A stretch of 16,514 nt of DNA from Chloroflexota bacterium (GTDB lineage Bacteria > Chloroflexota > Anaerolineae > Thermoflexales > Thermoflexaceae): the NCBI GenBank assembly GCA_030550075.1, contig JAUQQB010000015.1:1-16514 (forward strand), in the 5' to 3' direction. The notes under the pieces are model-generated. The model ran no database searches and was not told the origin of the DNA. It was given only the letters and a program-made list of their open reading frames with translations. A program made the translations under genes and the position numbers. Of the stretch, positions 1-7,090 are shown one piece after another; position 1 is the first letter of the stretch; every line of letters starts with the position of its first letter.

Positions 1-268
1 GCTCGGCGAGCTGGGCCATGGCCTCTTCCAGGCGGCCGAGGCGCTCCTCGGTCCGGGCCTGGGCCTCGATCAAACGCGCGGTGGTCTCTTCTAAGCGGCC
101 GAGGCGCTCGGTCTGCTGGGCCACGATTTCTTCGAGGCGGGCGGCGCGCTCGGCGAGCTGGGCCATGGCCTCTTCCAGGCGGCCGAGGCGCTCCTCGGTC
201 CGGGCCTGGGCCTCGATCAAACGCGCGGTGGTCTCTTCTAAGCGGCCGAGACGCTCGGTCTGCTGGGC
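1..268. repeat. 147-bp in-frame tandem duplication
   Basis: Bases 1-121 and 148-268 are identical except for one change (g104 versus a251). The offset of 147 bp equals 49 codons or seven heptads, so the duplication keeps both reading frame and coiled-coil phase. The first copy may extend beyond the left edge. Confidence 0.9.
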
Positions 269-679
269 TATGGCTTCGCTCAGACGGCCCATATATTCTT
301 CAGTGCGGATGTGAGCTTCGGTCAGGCGAAGGAGCGCCTCCTCCAGACGGGCCGTCCGTTCTGCCTGTTGGGCCATCGTCGCCTCCAGGCGCTCCATCCG
401 TTCCGAAAGCCTGGCTTCCATCTCTGCCAGGCGGATGACGGCCTCTTCGGTGCGAAGTTGCGCCTGGGTCAGGCGAAGCAGGTGCTCGTAGAGCAATCGC
501 GTTTGCTCCGCCATTTTGGCAATCGCTCGCGCGAGCTCCTCCAGCAACGTGCCGATGCGGAGCAGCGAATCTGGAACAGGCCCCTCGCGGAATAGCAGCT
601 CCTGCAGCTTCCCCCGCCATTCCGGATGCTGTTCCAGAAACTTCAGGAACGACTGGAAGTCTTCCCCGGCGAGTGGCAT
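1..679 (-). CDS. Coiled-coil repeat protein, N-terminal part (runs off left edge)
   Basis: An open frame of 226 codons starts at the ATG at 677-679 and stays open to the left edge. A GGAGGGGTGAGG Shine-Dalgarno sequence (684-695) lies just upstream. The first 60 or so residues form a short globular-looking head (begins MPLAGEDFQSFLKFLEQHPE). The rest is almost pure coiled coil, rich in Glu, Arg, Ala, Leu and Gln with heptad spacing (for example RLGRLEE, RTEERLGRLEEAMAQ). The visible C-terminal part contains a 49-residue unit (seven heptads) repeated in tandem and nearly identical in DNA. No catalytic motif is visible. Long coiled-coil proteins of this style in thermophiles and cyanobacteria sometimes end in a PD-(D/E)XK nuclease-like domain (DUF3782-type); that is knowledge of similar proteins, and the C-terminus is not in view. 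The plus-strand frames over this region are shadows. Function unknown. Confidence 0.85.
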   Translation of the reverse strand, partial: MPLAGEDFQSFLKFLEQHPEWRGKLQELLFREGPVPDSLLRIGTLLEELARAIAKMAEQTRLLYEHLLRLTQAQLRTEEAVIRLAEMEARLSERMERLEATMAQQAERTARLEEALLRLTEAHIRTEEYMGRLSEAIAQQTERLGRLEETTARLIEAQARTEERLGRLEEAMAQLAERAARLEEIVAQQTERLGRLEETTARLIEAQARTEERLGRLEEAMAQLAE

Positions 680-1123
680 CGAGCCTCACCCCTCCATGGA
701 ATGAAAGCGCTATTTCCAATTTTAGCGCGATATGCTTTCCGCATTTCAATCGTTGATGTTGACATCGTAAATGATCAACTCGTTCATTCCTCCCCATATC
801 CCTTCAGTTGTGTGGAGGACAGGGAAGCTGGAGATCCGGGGGCGTGCCTGGATTACCCTATCCTTTTTTGGCCCCATGGCATGATCATAGGACTTCAGGG
901 ATGAATGGGTCGTTGAAGATGATCCACCCGTCCCCAGAAAGCTCCCATAAGGAGATCAAAACCACGTGCGGTAGTGTTCACCTTTCCCCAATACCCTTAT
1001 CCTCTCTCGTCCTCCAAGCGCTTCGGGCCATCCAGGAGGCAAAAGAGCCGATCACCTACAATGTCAACATCATCCAAAGTGCTATCCCTCAAGGGCAGGG
1101 AAAGTCCAGGGAGCCCAGTTTCT
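680..1123. other. Intergenic region with a diverged inverted repeat; no convincing gene
   Basis: This 444-bp gap separates the coiled-coil gene from the foldase gene. Short open frames exist on both strands, but none has a credible start, a family motif or sensible length. Bases 752-781 and the reverse complement of 1045-1074 match at 24 of 30 positions, sharing the core GATGTTGACAT. Weaker similarity continues inward, including TGGAGGAC on both sides. It may be the worn remnant of a small mobile element or of a duplicated gene fragment. A small hairpin (TTTCTC/GAGAAA) straddles the foldase stop codon near 1120-1133. Confidence 0.5.
719..749 (-). promoter_or_regulatory. Weak candidate promoter for the coiled-coil gene
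   Basis: On the minus strand TTGAAA (744-749) is followed by TAAAAT (719-724), but the spacer is 19 bp, longer than ideal. A start near 711 would give a short leader of about 32 nt ending in the Shine-Dalgarno site. The local sequence is more AT-rich than its surroundings. This is a motif match only. Confidence 0.3.
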
Positions 1124-2029
1124 CTAAGGAGAAATCGGGATCAGGATCTCGATCTGGGCTTCTGAGCGCCATGCTCTAAGCTGTTCCTGAATGCGCTTTC
1201 GTCGTAGCAGATCTTTCTGATCTTCCGAAAGCGGACGCGCCGGATCTTTTTCCAGCACCCAGAGCAAATGATATCCTCCGGAAGTCGTCACAAGCGTTAC
1301 CTGTCCCGGCGATGTGGCAAACGCCGCCTCCTCCAGCTCCGGGATCGCCAGCGTCCCCCGGGCGAACCATCCCAGATCGCCTCCCAGCTCTCGGGTGGTC
1401 TCATTCTCGGAATACCGACGGGCCAGCTCAATGAAATCCTCTCCCTGCTGCCAGCGGGCGAGCAGCTGGCGCGCGGTCTCCTCACTGGATACCTGGATGT
1501 GTCGAGCATGGACCTGCTCTGCTGCCTGCGGGATGTCCGCGGTCAGGCGTTCAAAGACCTTCTGAGCCAGCATCGCGGCACGCTGATTGCGCCGAAACTC
1601 TTCCTCGGTCATTCCCAGCGTGGCGAGCCGCTGTCGGAATGCTTCTGGGCCCCCGCTTTCGTTCATAAACTGGGCCAACGCGGCTTCCACTTCCTCCGAC
1701 GATACCGTGATCTTCATCGCCGCCGCATGTTGCTCGATGAGGACCTCCTCGATCATGCCTTCCAGGATCTGACGGGGGAGTTCCGCCAAACGGCGTCGTC
1801 CTTCCTCGGAATTCGGGTCCAGGCCGTTCCGGATCCACTCCCGCTCGTAGGCGGCAACCCGCTTTTCGAACTCCGATAAGAAAATCGGTGTGCCGTTCAC
1901 CCGTGCCGCCAGAGTGGGGGTCGATGCGGTTGGAGATGGGATCGGCGCTGAGGAGCTTGGCGTTGAGTAAGGGGAAGACCCGCAAGCGTTCAGAATGAGA
2001 GCCAGCAAGGCGAAGATAAGTTTTCGCAT
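1124..2029 (-). CDS. PrsA/SurA-type lipoprotein peptidyl-prolyl isomerase (foldase)
   Basis: This 301-residue exported foldase is expected to help proteins fold outside the cytoplasmic membrane. The N-terminus is a lipoprotein signal peptide (MRKLIFALLALILNAC) with lipobox L-N-A-C, so Cys16 should be lipidated, plausibly by the Lgt encoded at 9269. A Ser/Thr/Pro-rich linker follows (about 17-40), then a SurA-N-like helical chaperone domain (about 41-170). A parvulin/PpiC rotamase domain follows (about 173-263; HARHIQV, GGDLGWFARG and GGYHLLWV are typical blocks). A short charged tail ends the protein. The ATG is supported by GGAGGAA at 2038-2044, eight bases upstream. It lies 112 bp downstream of the phosphatase-like gene in the same direction, so it could be cotranscribed or have its own promoter. 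The family is clear; whether to call it prsA or surA is not. Confidence 0.88.
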   Translation of the reverse strand: MRKLIFALLALILNACGSSPYSTPSSSAPIPSPTASTPTLAARVNGTPIFLSEFEKRVAAYEREWIRNGLDPNSEEGRRRLAELPRQILEGMIEEVLIEQHAAAMKITVSSEEVEAALAQFMNESGGPEAFRQRLATLGMTEEEFRRNQRAAMLAQKVFERLTADIPQAAEQVHARHIQVSSEETARQLLARWQQGEDFIELARRYSENETTRELGGDLGWFARGTLAIPELEEAAFATSPGQVTLVTTSGGYHLLWVLEKDPARPLSEDQKDLLRRKRIQEQLRAWRSEAQIEILIPISP

Positions 2030-2091
2030 GTCTCGGGTTCCTCCAGAATTCAGTTCTGTTCGAAAGTGCCCGGCTTAGCTCCCGGCGAATT

Positions 2092-2145
2092 GAAAGGGGT
2101 TCTGGACCGATCCCCTTTCTATTCGGCTCTCGAGCATCCAGTCAA
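2092..2145 (-). promoter_or_regulatory. Hairpin and weak candidate promoter upstream of the foldase gene
   Basis: GAAAGGGG (2092-2099) and CCCCTTTC (2112-2119) form a perfect 8-bp stem with a 12-nt loop. No clear T tract follows on either strand, so it is a poor terminator. On the minus strand TTGACT (2140-2145), which overlaps the preceding gene's stop codon, lies 16 bp before AATAGA (2118-2123), a weak sigma-70-like pair. Confidence 0.25.
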
Positions 2146-3875
2146 TGGGGAAGCGGTTGCGACATCAGCGCTTTCTGATAGGTTCGGCTCAGGAAGGCAT
2201 GGAAATCCCGCGCATCACGCCAGACCTGGGGATGCAAGGAGCGATCCAATGGAAAGATCAGGAAAGCGACTTCCTGAGCGCCACCGAATCCACCGTGGGT
2301 CCCCCGCTGATCCTCAAAGGTCACAACGGCCCAGCCATCCCAGGCCCCCAGCAGGATGAGATCACCACTCTCCGGCAATTGAGCGAGACGGGCCAGCTCC
2401 TGGGCGGTCCGCTCCGGATCCAGCCAGCGCCCCTCTAGCGCCATGCGCTCTGGATCCGCCAGGGGATCCTGACCGTGGATTTGGGATCGGCCATCCGGTC
2501 GGACGATCCGAGCCCCATGTCGGCCCATCAGGAACACCGTCTCACCTTCCCGCCCGACCACCAGGCCGATCCCGGGGTGCTCAATCAGGGCATCCAGCAG
2601 ATGGGGCCATTGAACAGCGATCTCGCTCAGCGAAAGAGGATCCGGAGTGATTGCAATATAGACATGGGCGAGAGGGCCGGAGGCCCGAACCACCACATCC
2701 GCCGAGGGTTTGGCTCGTTCTTCCGATTCGATGGAGCGGGAGGCCTGCCGCTGCACATAGGCCCGGGCGGCCCGCACCATTCGGGCGCCGCGAGGGGAAA
2801 GCGTCCGCTCCAGACCGCGCATCTCGGCCATTAGATACCGCCACGACCGCCAGCGCCGATCATCCGGTTCCACCGTCTCATCCATCGTCACCGGCTGGGC
2901 GATACAATCCTGAAGGAAATCTCCCAGACTGCGGCCGAAACGGCGGGCAAAGGGTTCCGCAGGGGTCATCCCGTGATCTGAGAAGATATAAAGATCATAC
3001 GGGCGCCGAGCAAAGCTTGCCATCCGATCGATCTCACGCAGATAGGCATCGATCCGGCGCAGTGCCCGGAACGCCACCGGATGGTCCGGACCATAGCGAT
3101 GCGCGGCCTCGTCATACAGAACGTAGATCGCATATAGCGGGGAAATCCCCCGATGAAGGTCCATACTAATACTGAACGTTAGCAGCTCATGGAGCAGCGC
3201 GTTCCCCAGGGCCAGAAAGCCCGTGCGAAAGAGCCCGGTGGGGTCTCGCAGGAAGCGCCACCACGCTTCCCAGGAGCGAATGCTATACCATAATTCGTCC
3301 AGGGTATCCCGGACCACCATTCGGAGGATCCGCCAGATTCGCCCTGGGCTCAGGAGCACGATCAAGAAGAGACCCATACCCTGAACCCCGCGCAACAACC
3401 CGGGCAGGCCCATAACGCTCAGGGTGAAAATGGTCCGCTCCGCCCCCCCATCGAACATGCTGGCATAACAGGCCCCACCCCGGAGCAGCCCTTCGATGTT
3501 CCTCCATCGCGACGCGATCCGCCGCACGTGATCCGGTCGTTTCATCACCACTGGCTGCCGCCGGTTCTTCTCATACCACCGGAACCCCGGGATCGCGCCC
3601 AGCTGACCATAGAGCAGAGCAGCGGTCACCACCGGTGTCGTCGTGGGAAACCCGGCAAACCACGGCGAGATCCGAAAGCGGCCCTTCTGGATCTGCCGGG
3701 CCAGATAGGGCATCCGTCCCTCCTGGAGGGCCTGCTGAAGATGGTCGAAGGAGAGACCATCAATCTGGATTAATACAAGGCCCCACTCCAGGGTCGGTGA
3801 CGTCTCCGGTTGCCCCATCCGCTGGCCCAGGAGGCGATATTTCGCTCGATAAATCCACCGCATAATCTGCTTCAT
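2142..3875 (-). CDS. Alkaline-phosphatase-superfamily phosphodiesterase/phosphatase-like protein
   Basis: A predicted metal-dependent hydrolase of the alkaline phosphatase/type I phosphodiesterase (nucleotide pyrophosphatase) superfamily, 577 residues from the chosen start. Superfamily metal-site blocks are visible in order: IDGLSF (Asp39), a PTTTP nucleophile segment (Thr near 78-80), YDEAAHRYG (Asp255, His259), SDHG (Asp300, His301) and THGGF (His527). A roughly 130-residue insert between the nucleophile and YDEAAH is hydrophobic and Arg/Trp-rich (GLFLIVLLSPGRIWRILRMV) and may dock on the membrane. No signal peptide is evident. The frame extends upstream to a TTG at 3971 without a ribosome site. 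An ATG at 3875 with GCAGGGTG just before it is preferred; ATGs at 3899 and 3863 are possible. It follows the site-2 protease gene by about 180 bp on the same strand. Substrate unknown. Confidence 0.82.
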   Translation of the reverse strand: MKQIMRWIYRAKYRLLGQRMGQPETSPTLEWGLVLIQIDGLSFDHLQQALQEGRMPYLARQIQKGRFRISPWFAGFPTTTPVVTAALLYGQLGAIPGFRWYEKNRRQPVVMKRPDHVRRIASRWRNIEGLLRGGACYASMFDGGAERTIFTLSVMGLPGLLRGVQGMGLFLIVLLSPGRIWRILRMVVRDTLDELWYSIRSWEAWWRFLRDPTGLFRTGFLALGNALLHELLTFSISMDLHRGISPLYAIYVLYDEAAHRYGPDHPVAFRALRRIDAYLREIDRMASFARRPYDLYIFSDHGMTPAEPFARRFGRSLGDFLQDCIAQPVTMDETVEPDDRRWRSWRYLMAEMRGLERTLSPRGARMVRAARAYVQRQASRSIESEERAKPSADVVVRASGPLAHVYIAITPDPLSLSEIAVQWPHLLDALIEHPGIGLVVGREGETVFLMGRHGARIVRPDGRSQIHGQDPLADPERMALEGRWLDPERTAQELARLAQLPESGDLILLGAWDGWAVVTFEDQRGTHGGFGGAQEVAFLIFPLDRSLHPQVWRDARDFHAFLSRTYQKALMSQPLPH

Positions 3876-4058
3876 CACCCTGCATATCCCCTTGGCCATC
3901 AGGAGGAGGACAAGGACCCTGAGGTCGGACAGGCCGCCTTCGGTGGCACGTCCCTGACGAACATTCCGCAAGAAGAAAAGCTGGATCCCAGACCAAGTGG
4001 ACTAGGCGGCTGGCTATCCGGGCCCTCCCCGGATGGGAGGCGAATCCCACCACGCACC

Positions 4059-5090
4059 TTATCCATCGTTTTGAAGGAAAGCTTCCACCTGTTCTCGTGT
4101 GAGCCAGCCGACAGGCCGGCCGTTGCGGACCACCAGAAGGCCGGGCTCCTCACTCTGGAGGAAACAGGACCAGGCGGAGGCGATGGAGGTCTCCCCATCC
4201 ACGATCCGCAGCGTCCTCCGTCGAAGCCCTCCTGCATCCGGGAAGAGGCCTTCCACCCACTGGCCCGTGGATTCCACCGGGAGGAGCGGCTGGCCGCTGT
4301 GAGCCAGCAGTCGGCGAGCAGCTGGAAAGGTGACACGATCATTAACAGCGATCTGCAGCGGCTGCGGGTAGGGGGCCACCGGGATCCGTCGGAGGCGCTC
4401 CTGGCGACGGAACAATCGTGCTTCCTGTAGCGTTTGGCCGAACAGCCACATCGCAACGGTCATAGTCACCAGCCCTCCGGGATCCTGATGCATGAACTGC
4501 CAGACTGCCAGGCCCCCGATGCCCATCGCCCCTGCTTGACCCATCCGCAACGTCAGCCAGGTGCCCCGATCCTCCCCCAGCCCCATGGCCAGCATGCTCC
4601 GCAGGATCCGCCCGCCATCCATTGGGAAGACCGGCAGCAGATTGAAAGCCCCTAAGAGGAGATTCAGCAACCACAGGGTGGACCAGAACCCCCATGGCTT
4701 TCCCCACGCTGCCTGGGGGATCCCGGCAGCTCCCAGCGCGCCCAGGGCGATGAGAAGGTTCACCACTGGACCCGCGAGGGCGATGGCGAACTCCGCGCCG
4801 AAACGGCGGGGCGGCAGGCGCACGGCCGTGAATCCTCCCAGGGGCCAGATAAGAATCGAGGTCACCGGAATCTGAAGCAGGCGGGCCATCAGCAGATGGC
4901 CGATCTCATGCAGGAGCACAAGGCCGAACAGAAGACCCCACCAGAGCCCCTGACGGAAGGCTTCCTGCCATCCCCTAAGCACGCCCACGCCCAGCATCGC
5001 GATAATCAGCAACGCCACCAGGCTCCAATGAACCCGGACCGGCGTTCCGGCGAGCGTGAACAGTTGAAAGGTGAAGGACCGAGATTTCAA
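4059..5090 (-). CDS. Site-2 protease family (M50) intramembrane zinc metalloprotease
   Basis: A polytopic membrane protein of 343 residues. The HEIGH motif at residues 61-65 provides two zinc-binding histidines and the catalytic Glu. The second M50 block, NLLPVFPMDGG (150-160), provides the third ligand (Asp158). About six hydrophobic segments fill residues 18-220. The C-terminal 120 residues look like degenerate CBS domains (LLPVES, LLVVRNGRPVGWLT), as in CBS-containing SpoIVFB-like proteases that sense nucleotides. The start is TTG at 5088-5090, supported by GAGGGGG six bases upstream; no in-frame ATG has comparable support. It lies 113 bp downstream of gltX on the same strand. Family members cleave membrane-bound regulators or sporulation factors; the substrate here is unknown and no anti-sigma factor is adjacent. 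Confidence 0.9.
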   Translation of the reverse strand: MKSRSFTFQLFTLAGTPVRVHWSLVALLIIAMLGVGVLRGWQEAFRQGLWWGLLFGLVLLHEIGHLLMARLLQIPVTSILIWPLGGFTAVRLPPRRFGAEFAIALAGPVVNLLIALGALGAAGIPQAAWGKPWGFWSTLWLLNLLLGAFNLLPVFPMDGGRILRSMLAMGLGEDRGTWLTLRMGQAGAMGIGGLAVWQFMHQDPGGLVTMTVAMWLFGQTLQEARLFRRQERLRRIPVAPYPQPLQIAVNDRVTFPAARRLLAHSGQPLLPVESTGQWVEGLFPDAGGLRRRTLRIVDGETSIASAWSCFLQSEEPGLLVVRNGRPVGWLTREQVEAFLQNDG

Positions 5091-5124
5091 TGACGACCCC
5101 CTCTTTGCATATGTGCCCTTTCAG

Positions 5125-5152
5125 GTAGGGACACGTTGCAACGTGCCCCTAC
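5125..5152. repeat. Palindromic REP-like element between gltX and the protease gene
   Basis: GTAGGGACACGT and ACGTGCCCCTAC flank a TGCA centre, giving 12-bp arms with one mismatch. The GTAGGG-CACGT motif recurs in the array at 10916-11255, so this looks like a solitary member of the same repeat class. It could act as an RNA hairpin between the two genes. An adjacent short palindrome, GGAACGTTCC, follows at 5158-5167. Confidence 0.7.
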
Positions 5153-5203
5153 CGGCCGGAACGTTCCCCCTGCTCTCGGAACGACGAGCAGGCCTTTCGG
5201 AGT

Positions 5204-6691
5204 TCAAGGTGAAGGCACCCGTTCCAGCAGGCGGATCGCCGTCTCCAGGCGAGCCAGGGTCCGCTGGCGGCCCAGCAGGGCGATAGACTCGAAGAGCGGG
5301 GGGGTGACCCGCCGGCCCGTCACCGCTACCCGCACGGCCATGAAGAGCGTGCCGGCCTTCACCCCCAGTCGATTAGCCAGCTCTCGCAGCGCAGCCTCAA
5401 TGGCCGCGTGGGTGAATTCGGAAAGGCCCCCCAGCGCCTTCAAGGTCTCCACCAGCCAGACGCGGACCTGCTCTGGGGCGCTCCCCTTCGGCACCAAATC
5501 CTCCAGTGCGGGCGAGACTTCTTCCCTCCAGAGGAACTCCAGCATCTCCGCCCCTTCCCGAAGGGTTTTGATCCGCTCCTGGATGAGCGGGATCGCCTTC
5601 TGAAGGGTCTCTGAATCCGGATGCAAGCCCATGATCTCCAGGTAAGGACGCAACCGTTCTGCCAGATCCCCTACGCTCAGCCCGCGAATGTAGACGCCAT
5701 TCATCCACTCCAGTTTCTCGTAGTTGAAAGCCGCCGGCTTAGGGTTAATCCCCGAGATATCGAACTTCTCGATCAGCTCCTCTGCCGTAAACAGCTCGGT
5801 CTTGTCATCATACGCCCAGCCGGTTAGGGCCAGGAAGTTCACCAGGGCCTCCGGCAGATAGCCTTCCTCCCGGAAATCCCGGACGAAGACCGCGGTCTCC
5901 CAGCGCCCCTGTTCCTGCAGCACCCGCTTGCTCATCTTCCCCTTACCCGTGGGGCTCAGGATGATAGGAAGGTGGGCGAACTGAGGAGGCTCCCACCCGA
6001 AGGCCCGATACAGCAGGATATGCCGCGGGGTGCTGGGGATCCACTCATCCGCGCGCATCACGTGGGTGATGTGCATGAGATGATCATCCACTACGTTGGC
6101 CAGATGATACGTGGGGTATCCGTCCGATTTCAGCAGCACGAAATCGTCCTGCGTCCGGTTCTGCACAGCGATCTCGCCGTGCACCAGATCGTGGAACGCC
6201 GTGGCCCCTTCCAGGGGGACCTTCAGGCGGATCACATAAGGCTCCCCCGCGGCGATGCGGCGCCGGGCTTCCTCGGGCGAGACATTGTAGCGGCAGAACC
6301 GGTCGTAGCCGGTGGGCTGCTTGCGGGCCTCCTGTTCGCGGCGCAATCGCTCCAGGCGCTCCTCCGAGCAAAAACAATAGTAAGCGTGGCCCATGGCGAC
6401 CAGACGGTGAGCGTGCTCCCGGTAGATCTCCAGGCGCTGGGACTGGATGTATGGGCCGCAGGGCCCTCCCACATCGGGTCCCTCATCCCAATCCAGGCCC
6501 AGCCATCGCAGGGACTCCAGGATATCCTCCAGGGCGCCTGGGACCAAGCGTTTGCGATCGGTGTCCTCAATCCGCAGGATGAACTGCCCGCCATGGTGGC
6601 GGGCGAAGAGCCAGTTGAACAGGGCCGTGCGGGCCCCGCCGACGTGCAGAAACCCGGTCGGGCTGGGGGCGAAACGAACGCGAACCAACAT
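5204..6691 (-). CDS. gltX: Glutamyl-tRNA synthetase
   Basis: A class I aminoacyl-tRNA synthetase of 495 residues, a normal length for bacterial GluRS, which charges tRNA-Glu using ATP. The HIGH signature appears as PTGFLHVGG (residues 11-19), followed by the GluRS block RIEDTDRKR (40-48). The KMSKS signature is KMSKR (252-256). A zinc-binding insert is visible as C106-x-C108 then Y129-x3-C133, the Cys/Cys/Tyr/Cys arrangement seen in GluRS and the related YadB. The C-terminal half is the helical anticodon-binding domain. The ATG at 6689-6691 follows AGGTGAGGGGA. Sequence alone does not show whether it is discriminating or also charges tRNA-Gln. Its stop lies 113 bp before the protease start, so read-through into that gene is plausible. 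Confidence 0.97.
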   Translation of the reverse strand: MLVRVRFAPSPTGFLHVGGARTALFNWLFARHHGGQFILRIEDTDRKRLVPGALEDILESLRWLGLDWDEGPDVGGPCGPYIQSQRLEIYREHAHRLVAMGHAYYCFCSEERLERLRREQEARKQPTGYDRFCRYNVSPEEARRRIAAGEPYVIRLKVPLEGATAFHDLVHGEIAVQNRTQDDFVLLKSDGYPTYHLANVVDDHLMHITHVMRADEWIPSTPRHILLYRAFGWEPPQFAHLPIILSPTGKGKMSKRVLQEQGRWETAVFVRDFREEGYLPEALVNFLALTGWAYDDKTELFTAEELIEKFDISGINPKPAAFNYEKLEWMNGVYIRGLSVGDLAERLRPYLEIMGLHPDSETLQKAIPLIQERIKTLREGAEMLEFLWREEVSPALEDLVPKGSAPEQVRVWLVETLKALGGLSEFTHAAIEAALRELANRLGVKAGTLFMAVRVAVTGRRVTPPLFESIALLGRQRTLARLETAIRLLERVPSP

Positions 6692-6751
6692 TGCGCATTC
6701 CCCTCACCTTAAGAATGAAACCAGTAGATCCAGTGCTGGATGGCGAATCCC

Positions 6752-6859
6752 TAAGGGCCTATCCGAATAATCCTCCCTCTGGGAAGGGGGATGGGGTCCC
6801 GCCTTCTCCGTTAGGGCCCTCGCGACCAAAGAGGGACCCGTTTTTCAGATAGGCTCTAA
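6752..6859. mobile_element. Probable MITE of about 102 bp with TAA target duplication
   Basis: Terminal inverted repeats are GGGCCTATCCGAATAA (6755-6770) and, read inward from the other end, GAGCCTATCTGAAAAA (6841-6856); 13 of 16 positions match. The element is flanked by TAA on both sides (6752-6754 and 6857-6859). There is no coding capacity. The 3-bp T-N-A duplication and the G(A/G)GCC ends resemble IS5-superfamily insertion sequences, so a MITE moved in trans by such an element is the best reading. The interior holds further GC-rich dyads (GGGTCCC/GGGACCC). Confidence 0.65.
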
Positions 6860-6930
6860 GTATTGTAGTGCATGCAAGAGCTGGCTCCCAGGTGACCACG
6901 AGGAGCTCCACAGGTGGCCTGCCCAGCCCC

Positions 6931-6949
6931 CAAAAAGCCCTCGAGAGGG
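6931..6949 (-). terminator. Weak candidate terminator after the aldolase gene
   Basis: On the minus strand CCCT-CTCG-AGGG (palindrome at 6938-6949) is followed by CTTTTTG. The stem is short, and the site lies about 140 bp beyond the aldolase stop. Confidence 0.3.
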
Positions 6950-7090
6950 AAAATCTGTGATTTGCTGATCTGCGGTTTACTGAAACTGGATATCTGTCCG
7001 CCCTTCCCACGTCGTTTCGCAGCATGGGGAGGAGCAGGTCCTGAATCCCTGGGCGGGAAGCACCAGGATAGCAGCCAGCAACCCGCTCGC

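Larger units (their letters stand above)
6692..7090. other. Intergenic region with MITE and degraded sequence
   Basis: A gap of about 400 bp between the aldolase stop and the gltX start. The left part holds the inverted-repeat element at 6752-6859. The remainder (6860-7090) has no convincing gene. An open minus-strand frame runs through it but lacks a family motif and overlaps the aldolase C-terminus out of frame. Confidence 0.6.

Noticed and set aside
18..314. Plus-strand Arg/Ser-rich open frame
   Set aside because: It is the antisense shadow of the coiled-coil gene; the minus frame has a ribosome site and heptad pattern.
759..764. TTGACA as a plus-strand -35 box
   Set aside because: No matching -10 at 16-18 bp and no plus-strand gene downstream.
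808..1179. Plus-strand frame of 123 codons in the gap, including IQEAKEPITYNVNI
   Set aside because: No ribosome site or family motif, and it runs antisense into the foldase C-terminus; kept only as part of the inverted-repeat finding.
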